Source: Pseudomonas violetae (lineage in GTDB: Bacteria; Pseudomonadota; Gammaproteobacteria; Pseudomonadales; Pseudomonadaceae). Taken from it: a stretch of DNA of 64,000 nucleotides. Location of the stretch: the NCBI RefSeq assembly GCF_023072615.1, contig NZ_JAKNRW010000004.1:1-64000 (forward strand), in the 5' to 3' direction. The translations under genes were made by a program, and so were the position numbers. Shown here piece by piece: positions 1 to 8,926 of this stretch (positions within the stretch are counted from its first letter, which is position 1; each line of letters starts with the position of its first letter). A model generated the notes under the pieces. That model did not search any database. It was given only the letters and a program-made list of their open reading frames with translations, and was not told where the DNA came from.

Positions 1-15
1 AATTGCTTGATTCAG

Positions 16-28
16 TTGTTAAAGAGCG
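16..28 (-). promoter_or_regulatory. boxA antitermination element of the rrn leader
   Basis: The minus strand reads CGCTCTTTAACAA, which matches the E. coli rrn boxA core (GCTCTTTAACAA) exactly. In the known system the nascent boxA RNA binds NusB/NusE and makes polymerase resistant to Rho within the rRNA genes. Its position downstream of three promoters is as expected for an rrn leader. Confidence 0.85.
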
Positions 29-63
29 GTTGGTTAAGATCTTTCGTCTCAACCGAGGCGCGC

Positions 64-91
64 ATTCTACAGCAGCCTCATTTGCTGTCAA
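64..91 (-). promoter_or_regulatory. rrn promoter, gene-proximal (third of three)
   Basis: Minus-strand -35 TTGACA (86-91) and -10 TAGAAT (64-69) are separated by 16 bp. The bases after the -10 (GCGCGCC) are GC-rich, as expected for stringently controlled rRNA promoters. Confidence 0.8.
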
Positions 92-172
92 GTGATTATT
101 TTCAGAAGTTTTCCAAGTTTCCTTAGTAACTTCAACCACTTGCGCTTTCGATCTCTCGTTAGCGGGAGGCGA

Positions 173-200
173 ATTCTACAGCGTTACACGCTGCTGTCAA
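173..200 (-). promoter_or_regulatory. rrn promoter, middle (second of three)
   Basis: Minus-strand -35 TTGACA (195-200) and -10 TAGAAT (173-178) with a 16-bp spacer, followed by a C-rich discriminator. The spacing and -10 are the same as in the gene-proximal promoter. Confidence 0.8.
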
Positions 201-318
201 CACCTCTTTTTCAACTTCTTTTGCGCTTCGATGACCTGAAGCAACTCGCTGTCGAAAACTTCATAACTCATTGTTTACCAAGGAGTTTTCCGTTTCGACT
301 GCGCCGGAAGTGGGGCGA

Positions 319-346
319 ATTATAGACATCTGAAATCTGCCGTCAA
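319..346 (-). promoter_or_regulatory. rrn promoter, distal (first of three)
   Basis: Minus-strand -35 TTGACG (341-346) and a consensus -10 TATAAT (319-324) with a 16-bp spacer. The discriminator reads TCGCCCC. The DNA upstream of the -35 (about 347-400) is AT-rich and could serve as an UP element; that last point is inference. Confidence 0.8.
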
Positions 347-403
347 GCACTGTTTCTGCTTTTCGATCAATTACTTACGTAAAGGCCTTAAATGCACCTT
401 TTC

Positions 404-432
404 TTCTATATAAAGCATGCGTCTATATAGAA
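404..432. repeat. 9-bp perfect inverted repeat between rrn promoters and the gcd genes
   Basis: TTCTATATA (404-412) and its reverse complement TATATAGAA (424-432) flank an 11-base spacer. It lies just past the stop codon of the leftward CoA-transferase gene. There is no U-tract on either strand, so an intrinsic terminator is unlikely. A binding site or a transcript-end structure is possible. Confidence 0.4.
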
Positions 433-440
433 GGAATGGC

Positions 441-1661
441 TCAGAGCACCCCAGCCTCCTTGAGGGCGGCCACGGCACCGGCATCCAGCCCCAACAACCG
501 CTGCAGCACCTCCAGCGTGTGCTCACCCAGCAAAGGCGGCGCAGTACGGTATTCTACCGGCGTCTTGGACAGACGAATCGGGCTCGCCACTTGCGGCACC
601 ATGCCAGCGAGCACATGGGGCAACTCTATGGCCAGCCCACGCGCCTTCACCTGGGGATCGGCAAACATCTGCGCCAAGTCATTGATCGGCCCGCACGGCA
701 CGCCGGCCTGCTCCAACTGCAACACCCACTCGGACGTGGTCTTGAATACCGTCGCCTGCCGAATGAGAGGAATCAGCACGGCACGATTTGCAACACGCAG
801 TTTATTAGTAGCGAAGCGCGGATCATCTGCCCACTGAGACTGACCCGCCACCTCGGCGAACTTGCGGAACTGCCCATCGTTACCCACGGTCAGGATGAAA
901 TCTCCATCCGCTGTAGGAAAATCCTGATAAGGCACGATGTTCGGATGGGCATTGCCCAAGCGCTTGGGTGCGTTACCGGTAGTCAGGTAGTTCATCGCCT
1001 GGTTAGCCAGGCAGGCCACCTGCACATCCAGCAATGCCATATCAATGTGCTGGCCGCCACCACTATGATCCCTATGCGCCAGCGCCGCCAAAATGGCGAC
1101 GGTCGAGTAGAGCCCGGTCAATATGTCGGTCAACGCGACGCCAACCTTCACCGGTCCCGCACCCTCGTCGCCCTCGGGTCGCCCGGTCAGGCTCATCAAT
1201 CCGCCAAGACCCTGGATCATGAAATCGTAACCAGCGCGCTTGGCATATGGGCCGGTCTGGCCAAAACCGGTGATCGAGCAATAGATCAGGTTGGGATTGA
1301 TCGCCTTGAGTGACTCATAGTCCAGGCCATAAGCAGCCAGCCCCCCGACTTTGAAGTTCTCGATTAGGATGTCCGACTTGGCCGCCAGGTCGCGCACCAG
1401 CTGCTGCCCTTCAGGGCGAGTGAAGTCGATCGTCACCGATTGCTTGTTGCGATTGGCGGACAAGTAATAAGCCGCCTCGCTAGTGTTCTCGCCATAGGCG
1501 TCTTTAAGGAAAGGAGGCCCCCAGGCGCGCGTATCATCACCATTGCCCGGACGCTCAACCTTGATCACTTCAGCGCCAAGGTCGGCGAGGATCTGCCCGG
1601 ACCAAGGTCCGGCCAACACTCGTGACAAATCCAGTACCCGCAAATGCGAAAGCGCGCCCAT
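441..1661 (-). CDS. gcdG: CaiB/BaiF CoA-transferase, probable glutarate:CoA transferase
   Basis: This 406-residue class III CoA-transferase probably activates glutarate to glutaryl-CoA, using succinyl-CoA as donor, in lysine/5-aminovalerate degradation. The N-terminal 'LDLSRVLAGPWSGQILADLGAEVIKVE' region is typical of the family (only the start LDLSRVLAGPW is diagnostic). The catalytic aspartate is expected at Asp212 in DMALLDVQ. An AGGAG Shine-Dalgarno precedes the ATG. It lies 13 bases downstream of gcdH on the same strand, which makes one operon likely and is the basis for the substrate assignment. The family also includes formyl-, carnitine- and succinyl-CoA transferases, so the exact acyl donor and acceptor are inferred. 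Confidence 0.85.
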   Translation of the reverse strand: MGALSHLRVLDLSRVLAGPWSGQILADLGAEVIKVERPGNGDDTRAWGPPFLKDAYGENTSEAAYYLSANRNKQSVTIDFTRPEGQQLVRDLAAKSDILIENFKVGGLAAYGLDYESLKAINPNLIYCSITGFGQTGPYAKRAGYDFMIQGLGGLMSLTGRPEGDEGAGPVKVGVALTDILTGLYSTVAILAALAHRDHSGGGQHIDMALLDVQVACLANQAMNYLTTGNAPKRLGNAHPNIVPYQDFPTADGDFILTVGNDGQFRKFAEVAGQSQWADDPRFATNKLRVANRAVLIPLIRQATVFKTTSEWVLQLEQAGVPCGPINDLAQMFADPQVKARGLAIELPHVLAGMVPQVASPIRLSKTPVEYRTAPPLLGEHTLEVLQRLLGLDAGAVAALKEAGVL

Positions 1662-1674
1662 GGCCGTTCTCCTA

Positions 1675-2856
1675 TTAATAGAACGCCTGAATGCCAGTCT
1701 GCGCGCGACCGAGAATCAGCGCATGGACGTCATGCGTGCCTTCGTAGGTGTTCACCACTTCCAGGTTGACCAGGTGCCGTGCAACGCCGAATTCGTCGGA
1801 GATACCGTTTCCGCCCAGCATGTCACGAGCCATGCGCGCGATATCCAGGGACTTGCCGCAGGAGTTGCGCTTCATCATCGAGGTGATCTCGACGGCTGCA
1901 GTGCCTTCGTCCTTCATGCGACCCAGACGCAGGCAGCCTTGCAATGCCAGAGTAATTTCGGTCTGCATGTCGGCCAGTTTTTTCTGGATCAACTGAGTCG
2001 CCGCCAAAGGACGCCCGAACTGCTGACGGTCCAGGGTGTATTGACGAGCGGTGTGCCAGCAGAACTCAGCCGCACCCAGTGCGCCCCAGGAAATGCCATA
2101 GCGGGCGGAGTTGAGGCAGGTGAATGGGCCTTTCAAGCCGCGCACGTCCGGGAAGATGTTCTCTTCTGGAACGAATACGTTGTCCATGACGATTTCACCG
2201 GTGATCGATGCCCGCAGGCCAACCTTGCCGTGGATCGCCGGAGCGCTCAGGCCTTTCCAGCCCTTCTCGAGCACGAAACCGCGGATATCGCCGGCATCGT
2301 CCTTGCCCCAAACCACGAAAACATCAGCGATCGGGCTGTTGGTGATCCACATCTTGCTACCGGTCAGGCTGTAGCCACCTTCGACCTTGCGAGCCCGAGT
2401 GATCATGGCACCCGGGTCGGAACCATGATTAGGCTCGGTCAGGCCGAAGCAACCGATCCACTCACCCGATGCCAATTTCGGCAGATACTTCTGTTTCTGT
2501 GCCTCGGTGCCGAATTCGTTGATCGGTACCATGACCAGCGAGGACTGCACACTCATCATCGAACGATAACCGGAGTCGACGCGCTCGACTTCACGAGCGA
2601 TCAGGCCGTAGCTGACGTAGTTCAGGCCGCTGCCGCCATATTGCTCAGGGATGGTCGCGCCCAACAGACCCACTTCACCCATCTCGCGGAAAATCGCCGG
2701 GTCAGTCTTCTCATGGCGGAAAGCTTCCAGAACACGCGGCGCCAGCTTCTGCTGAGCAAATTGCTCGGCAGTGTCACGAATCATGCGTTCTTCTTCAGTG
2801 AGCTGTTGATCCAGCAGCAGCGGATCGATCCAGTTGAAGCTAGCTTTACCGGCCAT
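1675..2856 (-). CDS. gcdH: Glutaryl-CoA dehydrogenase
   Basis: FAD-dependent acyl-CoA dehydrogenase of 393 residues that oxidises and decarboxylates glutaryl-CoA to crotonyl-CoA. The FAD/substrate-binding segments [14 protein letters not shown] (about 136-149) and [12 protein letters not shown] are visible. The catalytic base is expected to be Glu372 in [16 protein letters not shown], the motif that distinguishes this enzyme from short-chain dehydrogenases. I placed the start at the ATG giving MAGKASFNW, because a GAGAGGA ribosome site lies upstream; a TTG two codons earlier is possible but less likely. It is divergent from a LysR gene and directly upstream of the CoA-transferase, so the cluster is a glutarate degradation unit. 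Confidence 0.93.
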   Translation of the reverse strand: MAGKASFNWIDPLLLDQQLTEEERMIRDTAEQFAQQKLAPRVLEAFRHEKTDPAIFREMGEVGLLGATIPEQYGGSGLNYVSYGLIAREVERVDSGYRSMMSVQSSLVMVPINEFGTEAQKQKYLPKLASGEWIGCFGLTEPNHGSDPGAMITRARKVEGGYSLTGSKMWITNSPIADVFVVWGKDDAGDIRGFVLEKGWKGLSAPAIHGKVGLRASITGEIVMDNVFVPEENIFPDVRGLKGPFTCLNSARYGISWGALGAAEFCWHTARQYTLDRQQFGRPLAATQLIQKKLADMQTEITLALQGCLRLGRMKDEGTAAVEITSMMKRNSCGKSLDIARMARDMLGGNGISDEFGVARHLVNLEVVNTYEGTHDVHALILGRAQTGIQAFY

Positions 2857-3013
2857 GAGCAAGTCCTCTCGAAAAGAGTCAAATAACGTGGACTGATCCT
2901 AGGCCTGCTCAGGCTTCACGGCAAACGAGGATTTTGCATACTGTTGTGCTAATTTCTCACTCCGTAACATCGCCAATGTCGATCCATGATCTGGATTAGT
3001 GAGGTTGAGGTAC

Positions 3014-3913
3014 ATGCGCAGGAAGATCCCCAGTACAACCGCCCTGATCAGCTTTGAAGCGGCAGCGCGCCATGAGAGCTTTACCAAGGCCGCCCAGGAA
3101 CTTTCCCTGACTCAGGGCGCCATTTGCCGACAGATTGCCAGTCTTGAAGAGTTCCTCAGTGTCGAACTGTTCCGACGCTCTCGACGCGGAGTGAAACTTA
3201 CCGAGGCCGGTCTTTCCTATAGCCGGCGAGTGGCCACCCAACTGGACGCGGTTGAGCGCGATACCTTGTCGGTGATGGGCCAGCAAGGCGCCAACGTCAT
3301 CGAGCTCGCCGTGGTTCCGACATTCGGCACGCAGTGGCTGCTGCCTCGCCTGAAGGACTTCCAACACAAACATCCGGAAGTGACCGTCAACCTGACTAAC
3401 CGGACCCGGCCCTTCCTGTTCGCCGACACGGATTTCGATGCGGCAATCTACTTTGGCGACGCCGATTGGTCAGGTACTGAGTCCCACAGGCTTATGGGTG
3501 AAAACCCAATGCCCGTGTGCAGCCCGCACCTGCTTGGAAATAAGGACTCGCTGACGCCCACAGAGATCGCGGAGCTACCGCTACTGCAACAGACCACCCG
3601 CCCTTATGCCTGGCGCCATTGGTTCAATTCGCAGAGCCTTAATATCCCAAGGGACATGACAGGACCGCGCTACGAGCTATTCTCCATGCTCGCCCAAGCG
3701 GCGATGCACGAGATGGGGGTTGCGCTGATTCCGCCGTTCCTGATTCAGCGTGAATTGACGGAGAAACGCCTGGTGATTGCGAACCCGAATGCGCTGTCGA
3801 GCATCAAGGCTTATTACCTGATGATTCCAGAGCGAAAGGTTGAATCGGCCTCTTTAAGGGCTTTTCGCGATTGGCTGGTCAATCAAGCGCAGGGCTATAG
3901 CCTCCAGTCCTAG
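3014..3913 (+). CDS. gcdR: LysR-type regulator of the glutarate genes
   Basis: LysR-family transcription factor of about 299 residues. The N-terminal winged helix-turn-helix (SFEAAARHESFTKAAQELSL followed by GAICRQIASLE) covers roughly residues 14-70, and a periplasmic-binding-like effector domain follows. It is divergent from gcdH across a 157-bp gap, the classic arrangement for a LysR regulator that controls its neighbour and itself. The start is set at the ATG giving MRRKIPSTT, with GAGG just upstream; a GTG 15 bases earlier is an alternative. Glutarate or glutaryl-CoA as effector is inferred from the neighbourhood. Confidence 0.85.
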   Translation: MRRKIPSTTALISFEAAARHESFTKAAQELSLTQGAICRQIASLEEFLSVELFRRSRRGVKLTEAGLSYSRRVATQLDAVERDTLSVMGQQGANVIELAVVPTFGTQWLLPRLKDFQHKHPEVTVNLTNRTRPFLFADTDFDAAIYFGDADWSGTESHRLMGENPMPVCSPHLLGNKDSLTPTEIAELPLLQQTTRPYAWRHWFNSQSLNIPRDMTGPRYELFSMLAQAAMHEMGVALIPPFLIQRELTEKRLVIANPNALSSIKAYYLMIPERKVESASLRAFRDWLVNQAQGYSLQS

Positions 3914-4349
3914 AGGCTTACAGCGATTAGCTGACCTCGTAGTCAGATAATTAAAAGCCCTACAGATATAAGTAATTGTCGCATTTACGCAGACTGTACT
4001 TAAAGGATGCACAATCGTGCCACAAGCACCTGAAGTCGTGGCCTTGAGGCGATATTTCCACGCAATAACCGCTCATTCACCTGACTCATGCGCAAAATCC
4101 AGTTTTTCCATAAAATACTCTGCACGCCCCGGTTATCAAGGCTTGAGCCCGAATGCTTGCGACATTCGGTCACGGGGTGACTTGTAGTTAATTTTCCGTC
4201 ACGCATCATAATCCCTTGAAGGGTGTAAAGTTCGCCTGCAAAATGCCGCGCCCCGCCCTGATTTGGCGGGATCGTGCTGATCGGCCGCCCCAGCTCGCAC
4301 CATCCGAAGTGCCTGGGTTTACTCAATAAGATCACGCAGGAGATTTGAC
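3914..4349. other. 436-bp non-coding stretch upstream of pntAA
   Basis: No convincing gene is visible. It must hold the transhydrogenase promoter and probably a long leader. Two small adjacent inverted repeats stand out: GAATG/CATTC (4151-4155 and 4163-4167) and GTCAC/GTGAC (4169-4173 and 4177-4181). A minus-strand open frame (4000-4404) overlaps the pntAA start and has no recognisable features. Confidence 0.5.
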
Positions 4350-5471
4350 GTGCACATTGGTGTTCCTCTCGAAACCCAGACGGGTGAAACACGGGTTGCT
4401 GCAACCCCGGAAACCATCAAGAAGCTGATCGGCCAGGGTCATAAGGTCACTGTGCAAAGCGGCGCCGGCATCAATGCCAGTGTTGTCGACAGTGCCTATG
4501 AAGCGGCAGGCGCGATTATTGGCAGTGCCAATGATGCGTTTGGTGCCGAACTGATTCTCAAGGTGGTCGCTCCCAGCGACAGCGAACTCGCTTTGATGAA
4601 AAGCGGAACCGTTGTGGTGGGCATGCTCAACCCGTTCAGCAATGAAACCATTGCCAAGCTGGCCGAGTGCGGCATTACCGCGTTTGCGCTGGAAGCGGCG
4701 CCACGCACCTCTCGGGCCCAGAGCCTGGACGTGCTGTCCTCCCAGGCAAACATCGCCGGCTATAAAGCCGTGTTGCTGGCCGCTCACCACTATCCGCGCT
4801 TCATGCCAATGCTGATGACTGCAGCCGGCACCGTAAAAGCGGCGCGGGTGCTGATTCTCGGCGCTGGCGTGGCAGGCTTGCAGGCGATTGCCACAGCGAA
4901 ACGTTTGGGTGCAGTGATCGAAGCGTCTGATGTGCGTCCTGCGGTTAAAGAGCAGATCGAATCCCTCGGTGCCAAGTTCGTTGAAGTGCCATACGAAACC
5001 GATGAAGAGCGCGAATGCGCCGTCGGTGTCGGCGGTTACGCCCGGCCTATGCCTGCAAGCTGGATGCAGCGTCAGGCCCTGGCCGTTCACGAACGCGCCA
5101 AGCAAGCAGACATTGTCATCACCACCGCACTGATTCCGGGCCGCAAGGCACCGACGCTGCTGAGCGCGGAAACCGTGGCGCAGATGAAGCCAGGCTCGGT
5201 GGTCATCGACCTTGCAGCCGCCCAAGGCGGCAACTGCCCGCTCACCGTGGCGGACCAGGTGGTCGTCGAGAATGGCGTGACCATTTGCGGCCCGACCAAT
5301 CTGGCCGGCGCGGTCGCGGCGGATGCTTCAGCACTTTACGCACGCAATCTGCTGGACTTCCTGAAGCTGGTCTTCAACAAGGAAGGCCAGTTCGAGATCA
5401 ACCTCGAAGACGACATCGTCGCCGCGTGCCTGATGTGCCGCGACGGCCAAGTCATCCGCAAAAACGCCTAA
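4350..5471 (+). CDS. pntAA: NAD(P) transhydrogenase subunit alpha, part 1
   Basis: Soluble NAD(H)-binding domain I of the proton-translocating transhydrogenase, 373 residues. It opens with the alanine dehydrogenase/transhydrogenase signature GVPLETQTGETRVAATPETI and has a Rossmann glycine motif VLILGAGVAGLQAIATAKRLGA near residues 168-187 (key part GAGVAGLQA). Translation starts at a GTG preceded by AGGAG. In E. coli the alpha subunit is a single chain, but here it is split: the membrane part is encoded by the next gene, 15 bp downstream. The operon interconverts NADH/NADP+ and NAD+/NADPH using the proton gradient. Confidence 0.93.
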   Translation: MHIGVPLETQTGETRVAATPETIKKLIGQGHKVTVQSGAGINASVVDSAYEAAGAIIGSANDAFGAELILKVVAPSDSELALMKSGTVVVGMLNPFSNETIAKLAECGITAFALEAAPRTSRAQSLDVLSSQANIAGYKAVLLAAHHYPRFMPMLMTAAGTVKAARVLILGAGVAGLQAIATAKRLGAVIEASDVRPAVKEQIESLGAKFVEVPYETDEERECAVGVGGYARPMPASWMQRQALAVHERAKQADIVITTALIPGRKAPTLLSAETVAQMKPGSVVIDLAAAQGGNCPLTVADQVVVENGVTICGPTNLAGAVAADASALYARNLLDFLKLVFNKEGQFEINLEDDIVAACLMCRDGQVIRKNA

Positions 5472-5486
5472 GCAGGGATTCAGACG

Positions 5487-5810
5487 ATGGAAGAGCTTAT
5501 CTCCCCCGGTATCTACAACCTGATCATCTTCGTGCTGGCGATTTATGTCGGTTACCACGTGGTCTGGAACGTTACTCCTGCACTGCACACACCCCTGATG
5601 GCAGTGACTAACGCCATCTCGGCGATCGTGATCGTTGGTGCCATGCTGGCTGCGGCGCTCACCGTGACCCCACTGGGCAAGACCATGGGCACCCTGGCCG
5701 TGGCCCTGGCGGCAGTCAATGTGTTCGGTGGCTTTCTGGTCACCCGCAGGATGCTTGAGATGTTCAAGAAAAAAGCCCCGAAAGTCGTAAAAGAAGAGGC
5801 GCCCAAGTAA
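5487..5810 (+). CDS. pntAB: NAD(P) transhydrogenase subunit alpha, part 2
   Basis: Small integral membrane subunit of 107 residues that supplies the first helices of the proton channel (domain II). Three hydrophobic segments are visible: [36 protein letters not shown] and [21 protein letters not shown]. The lysine-rich C-terminus ([16 protein letters not shown]) is typical. Its stop overlaps the start of pntB by one base (TAATG), which indicates translational coupling. Confidence 0.92.
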   Translation: MEELISPGIYNLIIFVLAIYVGYHVVWNVTPALHTPLMAVTNAISAIVIVGAMLAAALTVTPLGKTMGTLAVALAAVNVFGGFLVTRRMLEMFKKKAPKVVKEEAPK

Positions 5811-7243
5811 TGAGCATGAACCTTGTAACGACGCTCTACTTGATCGCGTCCATCTGCTTCATCCAGGCCCTCAAAGGCTTGTCCCATCCGACAACCTCCC
5901 GACGCGGCAACCTATTCGGCATGCTCGGCATGGGCCTGGCTATTCTCACCACAGTTGGCCTGATCTATAAGCTGGGGGCTGAGCTCGCCACCGCCGGCAT
6001 CGGCTACGTGATTGTCGGCCTGTTGGTCGGCGGCACCGCCGGCTCAATCATGGCCAAGCGCGTTGAAATGACCAAGATGCCGGAACTGGTCGCCTTCATG
6101 CACAGCATGATCGGCCTGGCAGCGGTATTCATCGCCATCGCAGCGGTGGTCGAGCCGCAGTCCCTGGGCATCGTCAAGCAACTGGGGGACTCGATTCCTG
6201 CGGGCAACCGTCTTGAACTGTTCCTGGGCGCAGCTATCGGTGCAATCACCTTCTCCGGTTCGGTCATCGCATTCGGCAAGCTTTCCGGCAAGTACAAGTT
6301 CCGCCTGTTCCAGGGTGCACCTGTACAGTTTGCTGGCCAGCACAAGCTGAACCTGGTGCTGGGGCTGGCAACGCTGGCCCTGGGCATCACCTTCATGCTA
6401 ACCGGCAACCTCGGCGCCTTCGCGCTGATGCTGGCACTGGCTTTCGTCCTGGGCGTGTTGATCATCATCCCGATTGGCGGCGCGGACATGCCGGTGGTGG
6501 TATCGATGCTCAACAGCTATTCGGGCTGGGCTGCTGCAGGTATCGGTTTCTCGCTGAACAACTCGATGCTGATCATCGCTGGCTCGCTGGTGGGTTCGTC
6601 CGGTGCAATCCTCTCGTACATCATGTGCAAGGCGATGAACCGTTCGTTCTTCAACGTATTGCTCGGTGGTTTTGGCAACACGGTAGACGCAGGCCCAGCA
6701 GGCGCCAAGGAAGCTCGTCCGGTCAAATCCGGTTCGGCTGACGACGCAACCTTCCTGCTGACCAACGCCGATACCGTGATCATCGTGCCTGGCTACGGCC
6801 TGGCGGTAGCTCGCGCGCAGCATGCGCTGAAAGAACTGACCGAGAAGCTCACCCATCGCGGCGTGACGGTGAAATACGCCATTCACCCAGTGGCGGGCCG
6901 GATGCCTGGGCACATGAACGTATTGCTGGCCGAGGCCGAAGTGCCTTACGACCAGGTGTTCGAGATGGAAGACATCAACTCCGAGTTCGGCCAGGCCGAC
7001 GTGGTGCTGGTGCTCGGGGCGAACGATGTGGTCAACCCGGCGGCGAAGAACGACCCAAAATCGCCAATTGCCGGCATGCCGATCCTCGAGGCGTTCAAGG
7101 CCAAGACCATCATCGTCAACAAACGCTCGATGGCCAGTGGTTATGCCGGCCTCGACAACGAATTGTTCTACCTCGACAAAACCATGATGGTGTTCGGCGA
7201 CGCCAAGAAAGTTATCGAAGACATGGTTAAAGCGGTCGAGTAA
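5810..7243 (+). CDS. pntB: NAD(P) transhydrogenase subunit beta
   Basis: The 477-residue beta subunit combines a polytopic membrane domain (about residues 1-265) with the NADP(H)-binding domain III at the C-terminus. Domain III shows the characteristic segments VIIVPGYGLAVARAQHAL, KYAIHPVAGRMPGHMNVLLAEA and VLGANDVVNPAA, which contact NADP(H). It is the last gene of the pnt operon and is followed after about 24 bp by an intrinsic terminator. The start is fixed by the one-base overlap with pntAB. Confidence 0.94.
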   Translation: MSMNLVTTLYLIASICFIQALKGLSHPTTSRRGNLFGMLGMGLAILTTVGLIYKLGAELATAGIGYVIVGLLVGGTAGSIMAKRVEMTKMPELVAFMHSMIGLAAVFIAIAAVVEPQSLGIVKQLGDSIPAGNRLELFLGAAIGAITFSGSVIAFGKLSGKYKFRLFQGAPVQFAGQHKLNLVLGLATLALGITFMLTGNLGAFALMLALAFVLGVLIIIPIGGADMPVVVSMLNSYSGWAAAGIGFSLNNSMLIIAGSLVGSSGAILSYIMCKAMNRSFFNVLLGGFGNTVDAGPAGAKEARPVKSGSADDATFLLTNADTVIIVPGYGLAVARAQHALKELTEKLTHRGVTVKYAIHPVAGRMPGHMNVLLAEAEVPYDQVFEMEDINSEFGQADVVLVLGANDVVNPAAKNDPKSPIAGMPILEAFKAKTIIVNKRSMASGYAGLDNELFYLDKTMMVFGDAKKVIEDMVKAVE

Positions 7244-7266
7244 ACCTGCTTCAGCGCAATACCCCA

Positions 7267-7297
7267 AACCTCAGCCTTTAGTAGGCTGGGGTTTTTT
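7267..7297 (+). terminator. Intrinsic terminator of the pnt operon
   Basis: A 10-bp stem (AACCTCAGCC with GGCTGGGGTT, one wobble pair) around a 7-base loop is followed by a run of six T's. It starts 24 bases after the pntB stop. Confidence 0.85.
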
Positions 7298-7432
7298 ATT
7301 GTCTGTGAAGACGCCCGTCAGCCCGACCAAAGGCCCTAATTCAGCGGTCTGCATTCGACCATGGTAGCGGGAGGATTTTTTTGGAAATCACTAAACTGCA
7401 CACCTTGCTTCCGTTGCCCGAGATAACAATCC

Positions 7433-8926
7433 ATGTACCGTGATCGTATTCGTTTGCCTTCGTTGTTGGATAAGGTGATGAGCGCAGCTGAAGCTGCCGC
7501 TTTGATTGAGGACGGCATGACCGTCGGCATGAGCGGCTTCACCCGCGCCGGCGAAGCCAAGGCCGTGCCCCACGCACTCGCCGAACGCGCCAAAATCTCT
7601 CCGTTGAAAATCACCTTGATGACCGGCGCCAGCCTGGGCAACGACCTCGATAAGCAGCTCACCGAGGCCGGTGTACTGTCGCGGCGCATGCCGTTCCAGG
7701 TGGACAGCACCCTGCGCAAGGCGATCAACGCCGGCGAGGTGATGTTCATCGACCAGCATCTTTCGGAAACCGTCGAGCAACTGCGCAACCAACAGCTCAA
7801 GCTGCCGGATATTGCCGTCATCGAAGCCGTAGCGATTACCGAACAAGGCCATATCGTTCCGACCACCTCGGTAGGTAACTCGGCCAGCTTCGCGATTTTC
7901 GCCAAACAGGTTATCGTCGAGATCAACCTTGCACACAATCCAAACCTGGAAGGTCTGCACGACATCTATATCCCGACCTATAGGCCGACCCGCACGCCCA
8001 TCCCGCTGGTAAAGGTCGATGACCGCATCGGCAGCACTGCCATCCCGATCCCGCCGGAAAAGATCGTCGCGATCGTCATCACCAATCAATCCGACTCGCC
8101 ATCCACCGTCTTGCCACCGGACGTGGACACCCAGGCCATCGCCGATCACTTGATCGACTTCTTCAAGCAGGAAGTCGCTGCCGGGCGCATGACCAACAAG
8201 CTTGGCCCCCTGCAGGCTGGCATTGGCACAATTGCCAACTCGGTGATGTGCGGCTTGATCGATTCGCCGTTCGAAGACCTGACGATGTATTCGGAAGTCC
8301 TGCAGGATTCAACCTTCGACCTGATCGACGCCGGCAAGCTGAGCTTTGCTTCGGGCAGCTCAATCACATTGTCAGCCCGTCGCAACAGTGATGTGTTCGG
8401 CAACCTGGAGCGCTACAAGGACAAACTGGTCCTGCGCCCTCAGGAAATATCCAACCACCCGGAAGTGGTACGCCGACTGGGGATCATTGGCATCAACACG
8501 GCCCTCGAGTTTGATCTGTACGGCAACGTCAACTCCACGCATGTCTGCGGCACGCGGATGATGAACGGCATCGGCGGTTCCGGCGACTTTGCCCGCAATG
8601 CCCACCTGGCAATCTTTGTGACCAAGTCAATTGCCAAGGGCGGCGCGATCTCCAGCGTAGTGCCCATGGTCAGCCACGTTGACCATACCGAGCACGACGT
8701 CGACATCCTCGTGACCGAAGTTGGCCTCGCAGACCTGCGCGGCCTTGCCCCCAGAGAACGGGCACGGGTCATCATCGACAACTGCGTGCACCCCGACTAC
8801 CGCAAGGCGCTGGATGACTACTTCATAGCGGCCTGCGCCATCGGCGGGCATACCCCACATATCCTCCGTGAAGCCCTGAGCTGGCATATGAACCTGGAAG
8901 AAACCGGGCGCATGCTTGCTGTGTAA
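7433..8926 (+). CDS. Acetyl-CoA hydrolase / succinyl-CoA:acetate CoA-transferase family
   Basis: Class I CoA-transferase of 497 residues. These enzymes move CoA between succinate, acetate or propionate and are cytoplasmic. The N-terminal IEDGMTVGMSGFTRAGEAKAVP segment (key part GMSGFTRAG) and the segment NTALEFDLYGNVNSTH are family hallmarks. By comparison with the Acetobacter enzyme AarC, the catalytic glutamate should be Glu288 in MYSEVLQD. It stands alone, with a terminator upstream and a regulatory-looking gap downstream. Substrate preference cannot be read from the sequence. Confidence 0.88.
   Translation: MYRDRIRLPSLLDKVMSAAEAAALIEDGMTVGMSGFTRAGEAKAVPHALAERAKISPLKITLMTGASLGNDLDKQLTEAGVLSRRMPFQVDSTLRKAINAGEVMFIDQHLSETVEQLRNQQLKLPDIAVIEAVAITEQGHIVPTTSVGNSASFAIFAKQVIVEINLAHNPNLEGLHDIYIPTYRPTRTPIPLVKVDDRIGSTAIPIPPEKIVAIVITNQSDSPSTVLPPDVDTQAIADHLIDFFKQEVAAGRMTNKLGPLQAGIGTIANSVMCGLIDSPFEDLTMYSEVLQDSTFDLIDAGKLSFASGSSITLSARRNSDVFGNLERYKDKLVLRPQEISNHPEVVRRLGIIGINTALEFDLYGNVNSTHVCGTRMMNGIGGSGDFARNAHLAIFVTKSIAKGGAISSVVPMVSHVDHTEHDVDILVTEVGLADLRGLAPRERARVIIDNCVHPDYRKALDDYFIAACAIGGHTPHILREALSWHMNLEETGRMLAV

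Larger units (their letters stand above)
1..312 (-). other. rRNA operon leader (5' end of an rrn transcript leaving the window)
   Basis: On the minus strand this stretch reads as the leader of a ribosomal RNA operon: promoters with stringent GC-rich discriminators lie upstream, and a boxA antitermination element (16-28) lies downstream, just before the window edge. The 16S gene itself should start a little beyond base 1 and is not visible. No protein gene is supported here. The short plus-strand open frame at 92-325 runs antisense through the promoters and has no family features. Confidence 0.8.

Noticed and set aside
1543..2886. 447-codon plus-strand open frame opposite gcdH
   Set aside because: It is antisense to a well-supported dehydrogenase, has no family motif and reflects GC-rich third-position bias.
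4000..4404. 134-codon minus-strand open frame upstream of pntAA
   Set aside because: Overlaps the pntAA start and has no ribosome site, family motif or partner.
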